Both the position numbers and the translations under genes were made by a program. The notes beneath the pieces are model-generated. The model had not been told where the DNA came from and made no database searches. It saw only the letters and a list, made by a program, of their open reading frames with translations. From contig CAJNDT010000003.1 in NCBI GenBank assembly GCA_905221615.1, positions 1,199,967-1,263,966 of the forward strand: a stretch of 64,000 nucleotides of DNA. The letters run 5' to 3'. Of the stretch, positions 20,052 to 31,184 are shown piece after piece. This DNA is from Symbiodinium sp. CCMP2592. Its lineage: Eukaryota; Sar; Dinophyceae; Suessiales; Symbiodiniaceae. Every line of letters begins with the position of its first letter. The first letter of the stretch is position 1.

Positions 20052-20136
20052 CCAGAGCACTAAGCTGGGTCCATCGGAAAATCGCAGGATTGTTCGGAGA
20101 GCCTCGAAAGTGTTAGCAAGCTTTCAGGATACATGG
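20052..20136 (+). CDS. Exon candidate, upstream of kinase exons
   Basis: Acceptor GTCATCTCAG, donor ACATGG/GTTCGG. The frame reads QSTKLGPSENRRIVRRASKV. It may belong to the kinase-like gene 1 kb downstream. Confidence 0.35.
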
Positions 20137-20348
20137 GTTCGGGTTTATGGTTTCGAGTTTACCTGTCAGGGGTTCGGGGCTTGTTTGGGGTTGAGAGGTT
20201 GGGTTTCAGGTGTATTGCTTTGGGGATGTCGGGATTGGGGTAGCTTGCCGCTGACACCGGTGAAGCCAAGCGGGCTGCAAAGGCAGCGACCGGAAACTTG
20301 TGAAAGCACCGCAGCACCCAAACTCAGGAAAGACTCAACATGCATCAG

Positions 20349-20458
20349 GAAGAACCACTGAAGGAGGCCTTGCACAAAGTAGAGGCCTTCAAAGAAATTC
20401 ATACAGTGTTGAAGTGCCGGAGTTGGGAGATCTCCAGGCTGTGCCGCTCCCATCGAGG
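20349..20458 (+). CDS. Exon candidate, upstream of kinase exons
   Basis: Acceptor ATGCATCAG, donor CATCGAGG/GTCTTG. The frame reads EEPLKEALHKVEAFKEIHTV and then LKCRSWEI: helical and charged. Unrecognised. Confidence 0.4.
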
Positions 20459-21106
20459 GTCTTGATGGACTGTGCCTGTGAGCAGCCTTAAACCGTGGCC
20501 CTAGCCGACGACGCCGGCCGCCGGACCCTGACATATCAGGAGCCTTTAACAAGCGCAGCCTAGCCGAATGATCGATTACTCATGAGATTGGCCTGGCGGC
20601 GCGGTCGGGCAAGACAGATACTCGCTGGCCGGCGCGAGGAAAACATACTTGTTTGTCACCTATGCAGCCTCTGCCGGTGCACCGCTTGCACAACGCCAGC
20701 GCACACATGGGCCGAGCTGCTCGTCGAGGCACGGCCTTCGACTTATTCTGGCTCCGGACTTTCAGAAATGCCACTGACAGAACCGTAGCTCACCCTCGGC
20801 TCAGCGCTACAATGACAAGCTTGAAATGAATAGAATAACAGACTGGTCTATGGTGTGAAATATGACCATCCGCTGAATGCTTTCGAATGCAGCAGCTCGT
20901 TGGATTGTGTCTCGTCCTCGCTTGTGCCGCATTGCTGGGTATCACATGACCCCTGAGCCTTCTGCATGCCCCTTCCTGCCCCCTTGTCCATGTCCTTGTC
21001 CACACCGTGAAAAGCCGCCCTCTCCAACCCATGCCTCCCCCCACGCCCTTCCGTGAACCAGGTATTTCGATTCCACGCCCCATCAACAGATAATATTTGC
21101 AACCAG

Positions 21107-21176
21107 TGGGACATCAGGTTCAGAAGGCTTTCTTTGCGCGAGGCAACAAGCGGCTTCGCGGAGGGTCTGCTACCAG
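21107..21176 (+). CDS. Protein kinase N-terminal exon
   Basis: Follows GCAACCAG and reads WDIRFRRLSLREATSGFAEG then LLP. The R-E-A-T-x-G-F-x-E-x-L-L pattern precedes the glycine loop in receptor-like and Pelle/IRAK-type kinases. Removing the following 47 bases (GC...AG) rejoins it in frame to the glycine loop at 21224. Substrate and pathway cannot be told. Confidence 0.6.
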
Positions 21177-21223
21177 GCTTGGTCGAACTCATACTTCTCG
21201 CTGCAGGAGGCGCTGACCAGCAG

Positions 21224-21323
21224 GGGCCGGTAGCTTTGGGCGCGTTTACCGCGCCCGCCTCCTCGATGGCACCTCGGTTGCCATCAAGGTGCTGGACACC
21301 AACGATGCCCAGCACGAGAAGCA
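21224..21323 (+). CDS. Protein kinase glycine-loop and VAIK exon
   Basis: After CCAGCAG the frame reads GAGSFGRVYRARLLDGTSVA and IKVLDTNDAQ: the G-x-G-x-F-G-x-V loop that holds ATP, then the VAIK lysine of subdomain II. The probable donor is a GC after GAGAAGCAG. No later kinase subdomain (HRD, DFG, APE) was found downstream in the window, so the gene continues unseen or this is a fragment. Confidence 0.65.
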
Positions 21324-21512
21324 GGCAGGCAGCCCATTGCAAACGGAGCACAAAGATTTCTGATTTCTATTTCTAACTACTATGAGCGAGGTGTTGTCCC
21401 AGCTTGATGACTGTATGACGGTCGTCAAGCAACCTATTTTCCTATTCCATGCAATTGCCTAGTAGTTGAGAGCAGGCAACGAGCTTAGGCAACAAATCGG
21501 AGTCAGGCCGAG

Positions 21513-21767
21513 TTGCCGTACACCTGTGCCGTCGACGCTAGGGACATTTGCGTCGTGTGGGACGGCCAGCGCACGGACACGGGGTGGACCTACGTGCACA
21601 GCACGGACAGCATGAGCCGTTTGAAATACGATGGCATGTGTGTGCATGCTAAAATCCTTTCCAAAACACAATCCTACCTTGATCATATCGACACAGGACA
21701 ACCCAGGCGAGGGCTGGGTCCCGGATTGGTGCATCGCAGCCCGCCCGCAGTGATCGTCAGTTGTTGA
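21513..21767 (+). CDS. Hypothetical open segment near the kinase exons
   Basis: An open frame of 84 codons including AVDARDICVVWDGQRTDTGW. Protein-like in texture but without recognised domain; splice limits not fixed. Confidence 0.3.
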   Translation: MPYTCAVDARDICVVWDGQRTDTGWTYVHSTDSMSRLKYDGMCVHAKILSKTQSYLDHIDTGQPRRGLGPGLVHRSPPAVIVSC

Positions 21768-21791
21768 ACCAGACAGCATCATCCTGTTGAG

Positions 21792-22130
21792 TGCAGTCGC
21801 ATAGTGTTGGTTCCGATATTGTCAGCTTCAGTCCTCGAACAGGAGTGGCTGTGAAGCCACGGGATGCTCATCCAGCCCTGCTACTTCAAGACCTTTGCCA
21901 AAGTGGCTATCGGAGAAGCGCAACCCAGCATCATCAGGCTCCTAGGCCACAGACTGAGGTCTTGGGAACACCAAGACATACACAGCACGGCTTTTTCCAT
22001 GAGCAACCGCATCTGGGACAGCCACCATGTTGGTCCTGGGCCAGGCCCAAGAAGTCGATGTGGCCTTGAAGCTCTCGCCATCTACAACGACAAACAAAAC
22101 CTATGCCCCAAATTCCAATGTTCTTGAACT
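21792..22130 (+). CDS. Hypothetical open segment, frame uncertain
   Basis: GC-rich stretch open in two plus frames and one minus frame; one frame reads KVAIGEAQPSIIRLLGHRLR. Coding is plausible but the frame cannot be decided. Confidence 0.25.
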
Positions 22131-22723
22131 CTACTGCAAACCCTGTCAGAACCCAAACCCTAGACCCCATAAGCCCTCATCGCAACAGGGCGACGGTCTC
22201 TCCTGATCCTGGTCGTAGCAGCTGCTAACTTGCTGGGATCTTTTCAAAATCATTAAGATGCACGAGCCTTCGAGTTGAGGTCTAGAGACCACGGAGACAG
22301 GGTAATTGAGGTTTAGGATTTATTGTGTGCTTGAAGTTTCGGGCTCGAAACGTTTTGCCCGAGTTTTTCTGTTGGAGCATGATTTTATATTTGGGGCTGG
22401 GGCTGCGGGGGTCTGGAGGCTGGGGCTGGGGTGAAGGCATCAGGGAGAATTCTTGGGAGGTTGGCATGACACGAACCAGGCCCTTGATGACGGTACAAGC
22501 AGCTTACAGGGCCTAGGATTTCTTATTTTTCATCGTGGAGAGTTTGGGTTGTGATCTTGGCGCTTTGAGTTCGCTTCTGTCCGTGCTAGATCAACACCCT
22601 CAACTCTTAATTAGCCAGTTGTGGTTGTGCAAGTTGTTGTGCTTTAGGTGTGGTATTGGGCAATTCGGGTGTCCTGATATAGGGGCTATCCGACTCCATG
22701 CGTGATACGTAGACAAGTTTATC

Positions 22724-22966
22724 TTGCATTCCAGGCCATTTCAGGCTCCGTTTTCCCCGGTATCAGAACACGGGACCTTATTAGGTGGCACGAGGACCCC
22801 TGCACACACGAGGTACCCCGTTTCTTGCGAACCTGCCATTTCTAGGACCTCGGGCCTTACATTGGACGATATGAATCTCAAGCCTGCTACTGCGGAAAGT
22901 GTCCAGAAGCCTATGTTGGGATCTGATCTATTAGATGCAACTAAAGCTTGGACCCGAAAACCCTAA
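22724..22966 (+). CDS. Hypothetical exon or small gene
   Basis: 80 open codons including TSGLTLDDMNLKPATAESVQ, free of repeats and ending at TAA 22964. Unrecognised. The neighbouring 300 bases show no other gene. Confidence 0.35.
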   Translation: MHSRPFQAPFSPVSEHGTLLGGTRTPAHTRYPVSCEPAISRTSGLTLDDMNLKPATAESVQKPMLGSDLLDATKAWTRKP

Positions 22967-24309
22967 ATTGAAAACGCTACCCATAAATCAGTAATCGTGG
23001 ATGTCCCTGAAAGTTGTGCGGTTTGGGTTAAGGATTCGGGCGTCCTCTTCTTTAGGACGGAGCCCTTGGTTCACCAAGTGTTTCGGGTCGGGTTTAGGGT
23101 TCGGTTCTGCCTCCTAAACGCTGAAATGGGGCTGAGGGTTTGTTGAAGGTGGAAGGTATCGATTTGGGGTTACGCATGTCGTGTGAGACCCTGCTGGGAG
23201 GTTCGTTTCCAGCAAGGTCGAGATTTAGACCCCCCAGCCCTACCCAACACCTGAGCCATCCTAAGCCCAAAGCCCTTTGGTCAGCTAGATCCGCTTTTCG
23301 AGCTTCGGACCCTGCCAGCTCCAACCCTAAATCGCCAAACTTTAAAACCCTTCAACCTGAAGGCCTAAAGCTCTAAACTCTTCAAGAAACCCTAGTGAGC
23401 CCAAAGCCGTGAAACTATGGCCCCACACCGGGTCGAATCTCAGCAAACTGGATCGGGAAAATTAGAATAAGGATTTGAAATATAGTTTGATATAGCTCCT
23501 ATGCAAGCATGCTGATTTGAGGTGTATACGATGGTATACGAGGATTAGACGGGGGGATGCTATTATTTGGCAGCAATTGCTACTGAATCAGGAGTCTACT
23601 TTGCGTTTTGCTTCGACATGTAGCCCAGAGGGCTCCTTTCCGCAGCTTCGCAGGTTTAGGGTTTTGTTGGTTGAGGCTTTGGGGGTTTAGGGTTCAGGGG
23701 AGTAGGGGCTTAGTGGATTAGGCTTCAGGGTTCGCATCCCCAACCCTAAAACCTCGACGAAGAACCGTGTCAGCCGGTTTGGAATGCTGCCTGAGTGCTT
23801 GGGCCTCTGAAACCGTGCACCTAGTGAGGGGCATGCAACAGCAGCTTCAAAAATGTCAATGCTTCCGCGGCTTTGGCCTTAAGGATGGTGGGTTCGGGGA
23901 GTACTTCAAGGTCGAGGATTTGGGGAGTGAGGCTTTGGATTTAAGGATGAAGCGTTTCGCGCTTCGGGGGTGCTTTACTCCTCCATAGAGTTCGGAAGGA
24001 GATGCGTTTTCAGGTTCAGTCCCAGTCACATATCTACCAGGTCACCCCACGGCGCGCACCATAGCTCTGGGGTTGCGAAGTTCAAGCCCCGGTATCTTTA
24101 ACCCAGCCTGAAACTCAAGCCATAGACCTTCAGCGCCAAATAGACATGCCTAAATACTGTGCCCGTAACCCTCATCCCTGAAACCCAAAACCCTGGTCTT
24201 GGTCTCGGTTTGGGTGTATGGGGTTAGCTAAGGTTTTTCGCTGGCCCCCTAAATGACCTTCAAGGTAGCGCTTCTGTCCCCTGATTTGCCAAAATGCCGA
24301 TATACACAC

Positions 24310-24341
<32 letters not shown>

Positions 24342-24713
24342 TAAGTCATGGTACAACTCAATAGTACTCAAACTACGTTGATGTACTGCAGAGAACAACC
24401 CCTTTCCATTGACTAGCGCCTTATCTTAGTGTCTTGGTGCATCTAGGCTCAGGTTTGCTGGTCGGCCTCCGGGTCTACTCAGCTAACAATAATTTTGAGC
24501 CCACTTGGTACTCTTGCCTAAAACTCCAAAATATGAAAAAGCGCCCATAACCTTAAACCCATGGCCCATCTGGCCAAAGCTACTTAGGCAGCAAAGGAAT
24601 CCCAGTAGGCTGAGGGTGGGAAGGACCCAGAACAGAGCCGCCGCCTCAGGGGTTTAGGCTTCCGGGTCTTGTGGAGGCTCTTTTTTTTTTTGGGGGGGGG
24701 GGAGGTTGATACC
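22967..24713. other. Mostly non-coding repeat DNA
   Basis: Holds telomere-like phrases (23650-23750), a GA microsatellite (24318-24340) and T/G runs (24680-24702). One weak open segment at 23767-23880 (AWASETVHLVRGMQQQLQKC) could be an exon. Confidence 0.4.
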
Positions 24714-24786
24714 TAAACCCCCAAGAGTAGGTTCAATAATGGCCCAAAACCCTAAAGGGGCTATCATTCTACATACTTCTGGGATC
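24714..24786. repeat. Palindromic element, family G
   Basis: TAAACCCCCAAGAGTAGGTT and complementary CATACTTCTGGG; second copy of the element at 13327. Confidence 0.6.
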
Positions 24787-24952
24787 CAGGTAGGGATTTA
24801 GCGACTTTGGGTTTTGCGAAGCCTGAAAGGGTTCAAAGCCCACAAATCCAGATTGTTTTGGGTTGAGTTTAGGGTTTGCGCAGCCTTGCTTTGTTGATTT
24901 GGGGGCTTTTAGCTGGTCAGTTTTTTTTTTTTTTTGTTGGTGGGGTGTTCAG

Positions 24953-25008
24953 CAATCCACGGAAGGACGAGCGAGGAAATGTCGCCATCAAAGACGTGAT
25001 GAGGCTGG
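24953..25008 (+). CDS. Exon candidate
   Basis: Acceptor GGTGTTCAG, donor GGCTGG/GTCTGC. The frame reads NPRKDERGNVAIKDVMRL. Preceded by a T15 run that could serve as polypyrimidine tract. Confidence 0.4.
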
Positions 25009-25232
25009 GTCTGCATGCCTAAGCCCAGGCCATCTGTAGTTTCGGTTTCGGGTTTGCGGTTTCAGTTTGAACACGGAGACAGGAAAACAGCACACATCTT
25101 CCCCTCGAAAGCCCACGGCACAAACACAAGACCTGGCCTCTACCAGTCTACAGGTTCATGCGGGGTTGGCTGAGTTTCGGTGTTGGTTTTAGGGCTGTCG
25201 TACTGGCTAGTAGGTTTAGCACCAACACACAG

Positions 25233-25331
25233 CTCACTCACCTGCATCACTTCATGCAGTTAGCACCACTTGCTAACTTCAAGGACGAGCGTAAACTTGT
25301 ACAGAGTGGGAGATGCAGAGTGACTTCTGAG
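25233..25331 (+). CDS. Exon candidate, phase 0-0, strong donor
   Basis: Acceptor AACACACAG, donor TCTGAG/GTAGGT, 33 whole codons including LANFKDERKLVQSGRCRVTS. One of the best-supported micro-exons here. Unrecognised. Confidence 0.5.
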
Positions 25332-25434
25332 GTAGGTCAGCATGCCTTCCTGCCCGCAGGGACACTGAAGGTTTCACCTTGCACAGAATCTAGTCCTAAA
25401 GCAGCCACAGCCAATTCCTACTCCCTAATCCTTC

Positions 25435-25529
25435 AACTTCTTCCGAAGACGTGAGAGGCTCTTCCGTGATCTCAACCTCTCTCCTCGCAGCCGCCAGGCC
25501 TTCTGCCGCAGTGAACAGCCACCGTAGGA
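25435..25529 (+). CDS. Weak exon candidate
   Basis: Frame RERLFRDLNLSPRSRQAFCR within 31 open codons to TAG; an acceptor CTCGCAG lies inside, so limits are uncertain. Confidence 0.3.
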
Positions 25530-25534
25530 TGGTA

Positions 25535-25605
25535 GAATCGGGACCCAGGATTCTAAACCCCATCCCCAAGACCGACGGGCTCTGCCACTGAGCCCGACTG
25601 AACCC
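25535..25605 (-). ncRNA. tRNA-like relic (SINE-like)
   Basis: The minus strand reads GGGCTCAGTGGCAGAGCCC, a close match to a tRNA A-box/D-arm, and 25-30 bases later GGGTCCCGATTCTACC, a poor B-box/T-arm. No proper acceptor or anticodon stem is seen, so this is at most a tRNA-derived repeat. Confidence 0.3.
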
Positions 25606-26765
25606 CCAAAAGCTGGAATTCTAGGCTTCCGGGTTATGCTTCCCTTAAGCAGGTGTTCAGGCAGACTGGTGCTGTATTACGATATGTCCCAGCAGCGATT
25701 AATTGTTGCGGCCCGTATGTTACAGTGAAGAACGTCTCCAGAGTTAAATGGTAGGCTTCTGCACGTGATTCGCATTGTTCAATTTCGGCACTGACGTTCA
25801 TTCACAACCGGTTGCGTCCTTGTAGTGGAGCATGCTTGCACCTACACTGTTCTCATTGTTTAGGCATTGGTACAGGCCAAGTTTGCCATCCCAAAACTCC
25901 TATCCCTCGCGAGGTTCAGGGTTTGGGGCTTCTGTTCAGCCCAACGAAGACCCTTGACCCTGAATCCCGAAGACCCCTGCCCCTGAAGCCTCAAACCCCA
26001 AACCGCCAAGGACCCCCAAACCCCAAAACCTAAAGCTCTGAAGGACACTAAACTAGGTAGGGCTTTGGGACATTTTATATTTCCCCTTATTGGGTTTAAG
26101 AGGATCTTATTTACTAATATTTTTTCAAAGGCTTTAAACGCCCCACCTAGTATACTGTGAACTTTCGATCCCAACCTCGGTCATTAACACGTATTCGCGA
26201 AAGTCACCACCACCCGTAGCAGCAGAGTCGGTAACCCGTAGCCTTCTTGGGGTATTGCAAATGGGTGCTATACGGGTTTATAAAGACTCTGAGTAGTAGA
26301 GCAAAGGAAAACTTTTAGTTCCCGTGGGATACTGGACAAGCAAGTAAGAGCAGGGGCTTTGCCGGCTTCATAGAGAGGGAGAGAGAGAGAGTCGGCCTTC
26401 ACAGCTGCTCAGGGTTCAGGTCTTCATGATACTCAAAGGGTACGACAATGGTTTCTGTAATGGCTACCGGATATGGGGGAGCTCTGAATCATGGCCAATT
26501 TTGTGGGCCGGAATCCGCTAACGCGATAGGCGTCGGGCTTTGTCTGTTCTCATTAGGGTTTAGGGGTTGAGGGTTTAGGGTTAAGGGCCGCGCTTTAAGG
26601 ATGTAGGGTTCAGCGTAGCCTGCCTTCGAGTTGGGAAGGCCAGAAAACTTTGATACACTCTCAACCCATGGTGCATCGGCTTCAATGCAACCCTAAGAAA
26701 CCTAAGCTACCTAAACCCTACACCCGACAGGTTCTTGGTAGAAAGGATCCCCTTTCGCCTGACTC
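25606..26765. other. No gene seen
   Basis: Contains CCCCAAACC phrases at 25970-26040, a GA microsatellite (26370-26391) and a TTTAGGG tract near 26555-26590. Confidence 0.4.
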
Positions 26766-26859
26766 TACCCTAAGGCTCCAAAGTAGTTCCTTTTTGGGAT
26801 TCAAATATAGAATCCTATAAGGTAATGCCAAAAAGGAACTACTTTGGAGCCTCTGGGTA
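26766..26859. repeat. Palindromic element, family C
   Basis: GGCTCCAAAGTAGTTCCTTT and complementary AAAGGAACTACTTTGGAGCC; centre TAGAATCCTATAAGGTAAT. Family C is the largest here with 12 copies. Confidence 0.85.
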
Positions 26860-26869
26860 GCGACTCTAG

Positions 26870-26925
26870 CGCCCTAAACCCTAAACCCCGAACCCTAAAC
26901 CCTAAACCCCAAACCCTAAACCGTC
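26870..26925. repeat. CCCTAAA tract
   Basis: Near-perfect CCCTAAACC units, one of the cleaner telomere-like tracts. Confidence 0.75.
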
Positions 26926-26930
26926 TCTAG

Positions 26931-26974
26931 CGATCAGGAGCAGCTGGAGATCAAACAAGTCTTGAACGAGGCCG
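26931..26974 (+). CDS. Weak exon candidate
   Basis: Acceptor GTCTCTAG; frame DQEQLEIKQVLNEAV then TGA. Short and helical; a GC donor after AACGAG is possible. Confidence 0.3.
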
Positions 26975-27040
26975 TCTGAGTTCCGGTTTCAGGGTCAGGA
27001 AGCGAAACCGAGGCCCAAACCCTAAACCCTAAACCCTACC

Positions 27041-27131
27041 TTAACCCTGAATATCCTACCTTTTTAGGGTTCCTTTTTATGAGTTCCTTATATAAGTCCT
27101 TAAAAATGTAGGTTATTCCGGGTTAAGGTAT
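27041..27131. repeat. Single palindromic element
   Basis: CCTTAACCCTGAATATCCTA opposite TAGGTTATTCCGGGTTAAGG; no second copy noticed. Confidence 0.6.
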
Positions 27132-28027
27132 ACCCTAAACCCTAAACCAAAAGCCAAAGCATGAGCCGAGAGCCTGGCATGGCGCCTTCATGAGAAAGGG
27201 CTAGCATGGCTCCGACAGGTAGACGATCGGGATGGCGTTTAGGGGTTCGGGTTTAGGGTTTAAGGTTTAGGGGTTAGGGGTTACGGTTTAGGGGTTGGGT
27301 TCAAGCTCCGGGGTTTAGGATTCTGGGGCTTTAGGTTTGGGCACGCAAGATACTACCATTGGCATTTGGAGCATTTCTGTAAGCTTTGGGCTTCTGAAGT
27401 CAACACTGCGCGTACTCCCTCCGCATGCAGACTCCTTGGTTTAGTTATTCGAGCTTCTCAATTGAATTCGCAGCACCGCTTGGCACAACCGCACACGGAT
27501 GCCATGATGGTCAAACTCTGCACGCGATGGTGGGGTGTAGGGCTCACAAAGGGGGCCCAAACAATGAACGCACATGTTGGCGCTGATACTGAGAAATGTT
27601 TGCAGCAATAAAGCAGCTCCGCAACTGGCTGATACTCCCACAGAAGTGCTTGAGGGCGCCCGATCGACCAATTCTTTGAGTCTTCACGGCTTCGTGTTTT
27701 GGCCCGTAAGTCCCTGACTCATAACTTATCAAAGCTTGAATCTATCGTTCGAAAGCGGAAACTTAGCCGAAATGCAGGTAGATGAGGACGGGACTGGCAC
27801 CCTCAGCTGGTTCAAATTCACCTACGTGGCCACTTGGCACGGCAGTTCCAGTGAAGTCTGGCTATGTCTTATAAAAGTTACCCGTAAAGTAGTCTAGATA
27901 GCCACGGTCAGCAACCTATGCTTTTCTACTTTTTGACTCGGCAGGTTTTACAGTCAAGGAAGGCAGAGGCATATATGTAAAGTTTGAGGATTGCCGCTTC
28001 GGGATCTTGACTATGAGCCTGCTCTCG
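27132..28027. other. No confident gene
   Basis: TTTAGGG-like DNA at 27235-27340. Open frames at 27366-27671 exist on both strands without splice context or motif. Confidence 0.35.
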
Positions 28028-28140
28028 GCTAAACCCTAAACCCTAAACCCTCAACCCTAAACCCTTAACCCTAAACCCTAAACCCTAACAGCCTCAACCC
28101 TAAACCCTTAACCCTAAACCCTAAACCCTAACAGCCTCAA
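28028..28140. repeat. CCCTAAA tract with a duplicated 45-bp block
   Basis: Near-perfect CCCTAAA units. The block ending CTAACAGCCTCAACCC occurs twice in tandem. Confidence 0.8.
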
Positions 28141-28197
28141 CCCGAAGCCCCAAGCCCTCCAAAGGGAGTTCACCCCTGAAGCTTAAGTCTGGTTGTT

Positions 28198-28290
28198 TAC
28201 CCTAAGGCTCCAAAGTAGTTCCTTTTTGGGGTTCATATATAGAATCCTATAAGGTAATCCCAAAAAGGAACTACTTTGGAGCCTCTGGAT
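28198..28290. repeat. Palindromic element, family C
   Basis: Arms CTCCAAAGTAGTTCCTTTTT and complement; almost identical to the copy at 26766. Confidence 0.85.
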
Positions 28291-28530
28291 AGACCCCAAG
28301 ACGAAGCCTTGAAGGGGCGAGGTCTGACCCCGAAGGCCAAAACCTCGCAAAGGGAGTTCAACCCTGCACTCCCAACTCTGATTGCCTTTTTCCACGCCTG
28401 GAAGCAAGAACAAACCCAGAAAAAGCTGTTTTATGACCCCTTGGAAGACTCCACAACACCCGATGAGGCCCTGTAAACGGTCTAATTCGAGCCCCAAACC
28501 CTAAACCCTAAACCCTAATTCGAGCCCCAG

Positions 28531-28604
28531 CTGAGGTTCAGCTTTGCCAGGAAAGGTTGGAGAGGCTGGTGCGCATCGATGAGGCTCTTGGCCCAGATCG
28601 CTGA
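28531..28604 (+). CDS. Exon candidate
   Basis: Acceptor CGAGCCCCAG; frame EVQLCQERLERLVRIDEALG then PDR and TGA. Amphipathic helix. The 3' limit is uncertain (possible donor at 28569). Confidence 0.35.
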
Positions 28605-29562
28605 GCTTTGGAGTACCAGACTTTCATAGTTTTTCTCTTAGAGGAACCATTATGAAACAAGAGTGTATACTTTTTTCTCCCTGGTTACCTGAAAGCCCAG
28701 ATCGTGGACTTGGTGTAAGGTTTAGCGTTTTATGTTTGGGGCGTCGGGATTATGTCTGATGTAGCGCTTAGGGGGTTTAGGCTTGTCTAAGGCGCAGGGG
28801 TTTGGGCTTATGGTTTACAAAAGGGTGTCTAGTATGGTCTATACGGAGTTTAATAGGGCTTTGTTTGTGGCCTGATTGGTCTACCATAGGGATCGAATAA
28901 AGTTTAAGAATGTGTTTCCAGAGGGTTTTTACAGGGTTTGATGCTCAGGCTGACGTCGTATTCCGGGGTGTCGGGCGGCATGAGCGTGAAACCGGAAGCC
29001 GTGACCACCTGGACCATCAACCCAAAGACTCCAATATCCCTTAATCAGGGAATATTCCGTTAAATCATAGTAGGGATCCTACTATAGTTTAAGGTATATT
29101 CCTTTATTAAGGGAAATTGGAGTCCCTCGGAACCCCGTCCATGTCGACTGAGACCCCTACTCACAGGGCCCGCGAACCTTCGCGCTAATCCCGAAACCAA
29201 GCTAGAACAGCGTTAAGCCCTAAGCCAAGAAACCATTGACAACAATGCCGGCGAATGATTGCTGACATGATTCTGCAAGTTCCTACTAAATAACATCAAA
29301 TAACCCTTAAACCACAGGGCCATAAAGTCTAAAGTTCGGTCAGGCTGGGCTTGTGCTCTTAATAAAGGGATCGGAATGTTTACCAACAACATTCCCTCAT
29401 GGTCTTTGTGCAATCCTTAGTTAACCCTAACCCCCTAAACTGTAAAACCCTAGTTACTATATAGTAAACCCCAAACTTTCGCGACTTGTGACAGGAGTTA
29501 GCTTTCTCGACTTGTGACAGGAGTTACTATAGTAAACCCCAAACTTTCTCGACTTGTGACAG
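28605..29562. other. Repeat DNA
   Basis: Contains a palindrome at 29028-29127 (GACTCCAATATCCCTTAATC opposite its complement around GGATCC) and three copies of TTTCTCGACTTGTGACAGGA-type sequence at 29475-29563. No gene seen. Confidence 0.5.
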
Positions 29563-29646
29563 GAACGCTATGCGATGGCTTTGGGCTTCAGCGAGGATCG
29601 TTTTCGCGAGCTGCGCAAGGCCATTGGTGGACCCAGGGCCGCTAAG
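29563..29646 (+). CDS. Exon candidate, phase 0-0
   Basis: Acceptor CTTGTGACAG, donor GCTAAG/GTTGTG, 28 whole codons including FSEDRFRELRKAIGGPRAAK. A palindromic repeat begins within 10 bases of its donor. Unrecognised. Confidence 0.5.
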
Positions 29647-29650
29647 GTTG

Positions 29651-29770
29651 TGCGGCTAGGATGCCCAGTAGTACCCTTATTCCCTTTTTGTAGTCCTAGG
29701 TTCCTTATAAAGTTACCCAATACCAAAAAGAGAGGCCTTTCTATTCTTAGGTTACTGGGTATCCTAGGCG
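29651..29770. repeat. Single palindromic element
   Basis: GCTAGGATGCCCAGTAGTAC opposite GGTTACTGGGTATCCTAGGC. Confidence 0.6.
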
Positions 29771-30198
29771 GAAAAGATTGGGGTTTACAGGGGTTTCACG
29801 ATTTAGGCCTTAGAGGGTGTAGAGGTGTTTAGATTTAGGGTTCGGGGCTATATTAGGGGTCAAAATTAGGGTTCAAGGTTCAAGGTCTAGGGTTTGGGGG
29901 TGTCTTCGCTTACCCGAAACCCTGAACGTTTCAACCCTATACATTGTGGGTGTGGACTTGACTTTCGAAGGTCATTATTCGCGTTCTTTTCTGGAGTGGC
30001 TCCACGTTGGGCCCCACTGTTTCGGAAAAGCCCAGCACCCCCAAGTACCATGCCAGAAAAAACACCTCAAATAATGAAGATACCGTTCATTATCTAGGGA
30101 CTGTTGATATGATGTCAGGTACATCGCAAAAGTAAGAGGGTCATTGGGCTAATGTAGCACACTAGAATAGAAAGCTTTTTGAAGCCATGCCCTCATAG

Positions 30199-30294
30199 GT
30201 CTTCTTGGACCACAAGAACGAAGCCTGCGTGACCAGCTCAGACAGGGACAATGTCGTGACTGCCCAGAGCTTCAAGATTAAAAGATTCGATAGG
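30199..30294 (+). CDS. Exon candidate, phase 0-0
   Basis: Acceptor CCTCATAG, donor GATAGG/GTGCTT, 32 whole codons beginning VFLDHKNEACVTSSDRDNVV. Unrecognised. Confidence 0.45.
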
Positions 30295-30856
30295 GTGCTT
30301 TGGGGTCTTGGATTCTGGGCTGTTTCAGGGGTGAGGGTTTGGATTTGACATCGGGCCTAGATCAGCCAAGCATTCATTGGCTCAGGCGGTTGTGGGCTCG
30401 GGGTGCGGGATGCCAGGTTCTCTTTGCCAGCCGCTTATGTTCGGGACAATGTAGGATCCTGAATCATTATAGAGTTCGTCCCTGTGTAAGGTTTGTACAA
30501 TTATGGTATTGCGTACCCCCCCCCCCAGACCTAGTCTAATCGCGTGCTACAGTTTCGATTATGTCTGGGCGTAGGTTCGCCTCAAGATATCGCCAAGCCT
30601 GTCTTTGGTTCACCTGAAGTCCAAGGTTTCTCACGGGTACCTAACGTGGATCCTGGCGTTCGGTGCATTCCGTTACCCTGAATGCCCATGTGCCCATAGC
30701 ATGTATACTCTGGCAGTACAATGCCTATATGGGGATTACGTTAGTGGCCAGCCATTTACTCTAAGAGTAGGTGGACCTTCAGGGTTAGTGACTACTACGG
30801 TCAGTGAACCTCGTAGCTTGAACGACTATATCCCAAAAAGGACTGCCAAGACACAG

Positions 30857-30934
30857 GTGCTGCACATCAAGGAGCTGAGAAGCGTCATGAATGCGCTGCA
30901 GAGACCGCGCCCTGCTCCAGAACTTAAGCCTTAG
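30857..30934 (+). CDS. Exon candidate, possibly terminal
   Basis: Acceptor AAGACACAG; frame VLHIKELRSVMNALQRPRPA then PELKP and TAG. If spliced it would end a reading frame. Confidence 0.4.
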   Translation: MLHIKELRSVMNALQRPRPAPELKP

Positions 30935-31184
30935 GTTCCGGGTTTCGAGGACGAAGAGGAGGCATTCTGACCACCCGAAACCCGAAACTCCAAACTGATG
31001 CCCGAAATCTGCAGCTCTATATGCGAAAGTTCTGGATGCCACGGAGATCAGCGCGCTTCAACATAAAGCGAAAGCCTTCCTTCTCAAATCACCGGCCCTC
31101 CTTCCCAAACATCAAAGATTCTGTCATACCGGGGTTCTTATCACAGTTTTTTGTCGCAGATCTCTCGTCGAAGGCCCTACACAC

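Noticed and set aside
20848-21351. Minus-strand 167-codon frame with a signal-peptide-like start
   Set aside because: Its N-terminal part is antisense to the kinase glycine loop and VAIK exon, which is a far stronger match on the plus strand.
28028-28140. Possible true telomere
   Set aside because: Arrays are short, degenerate, interrupted and in both orientations.
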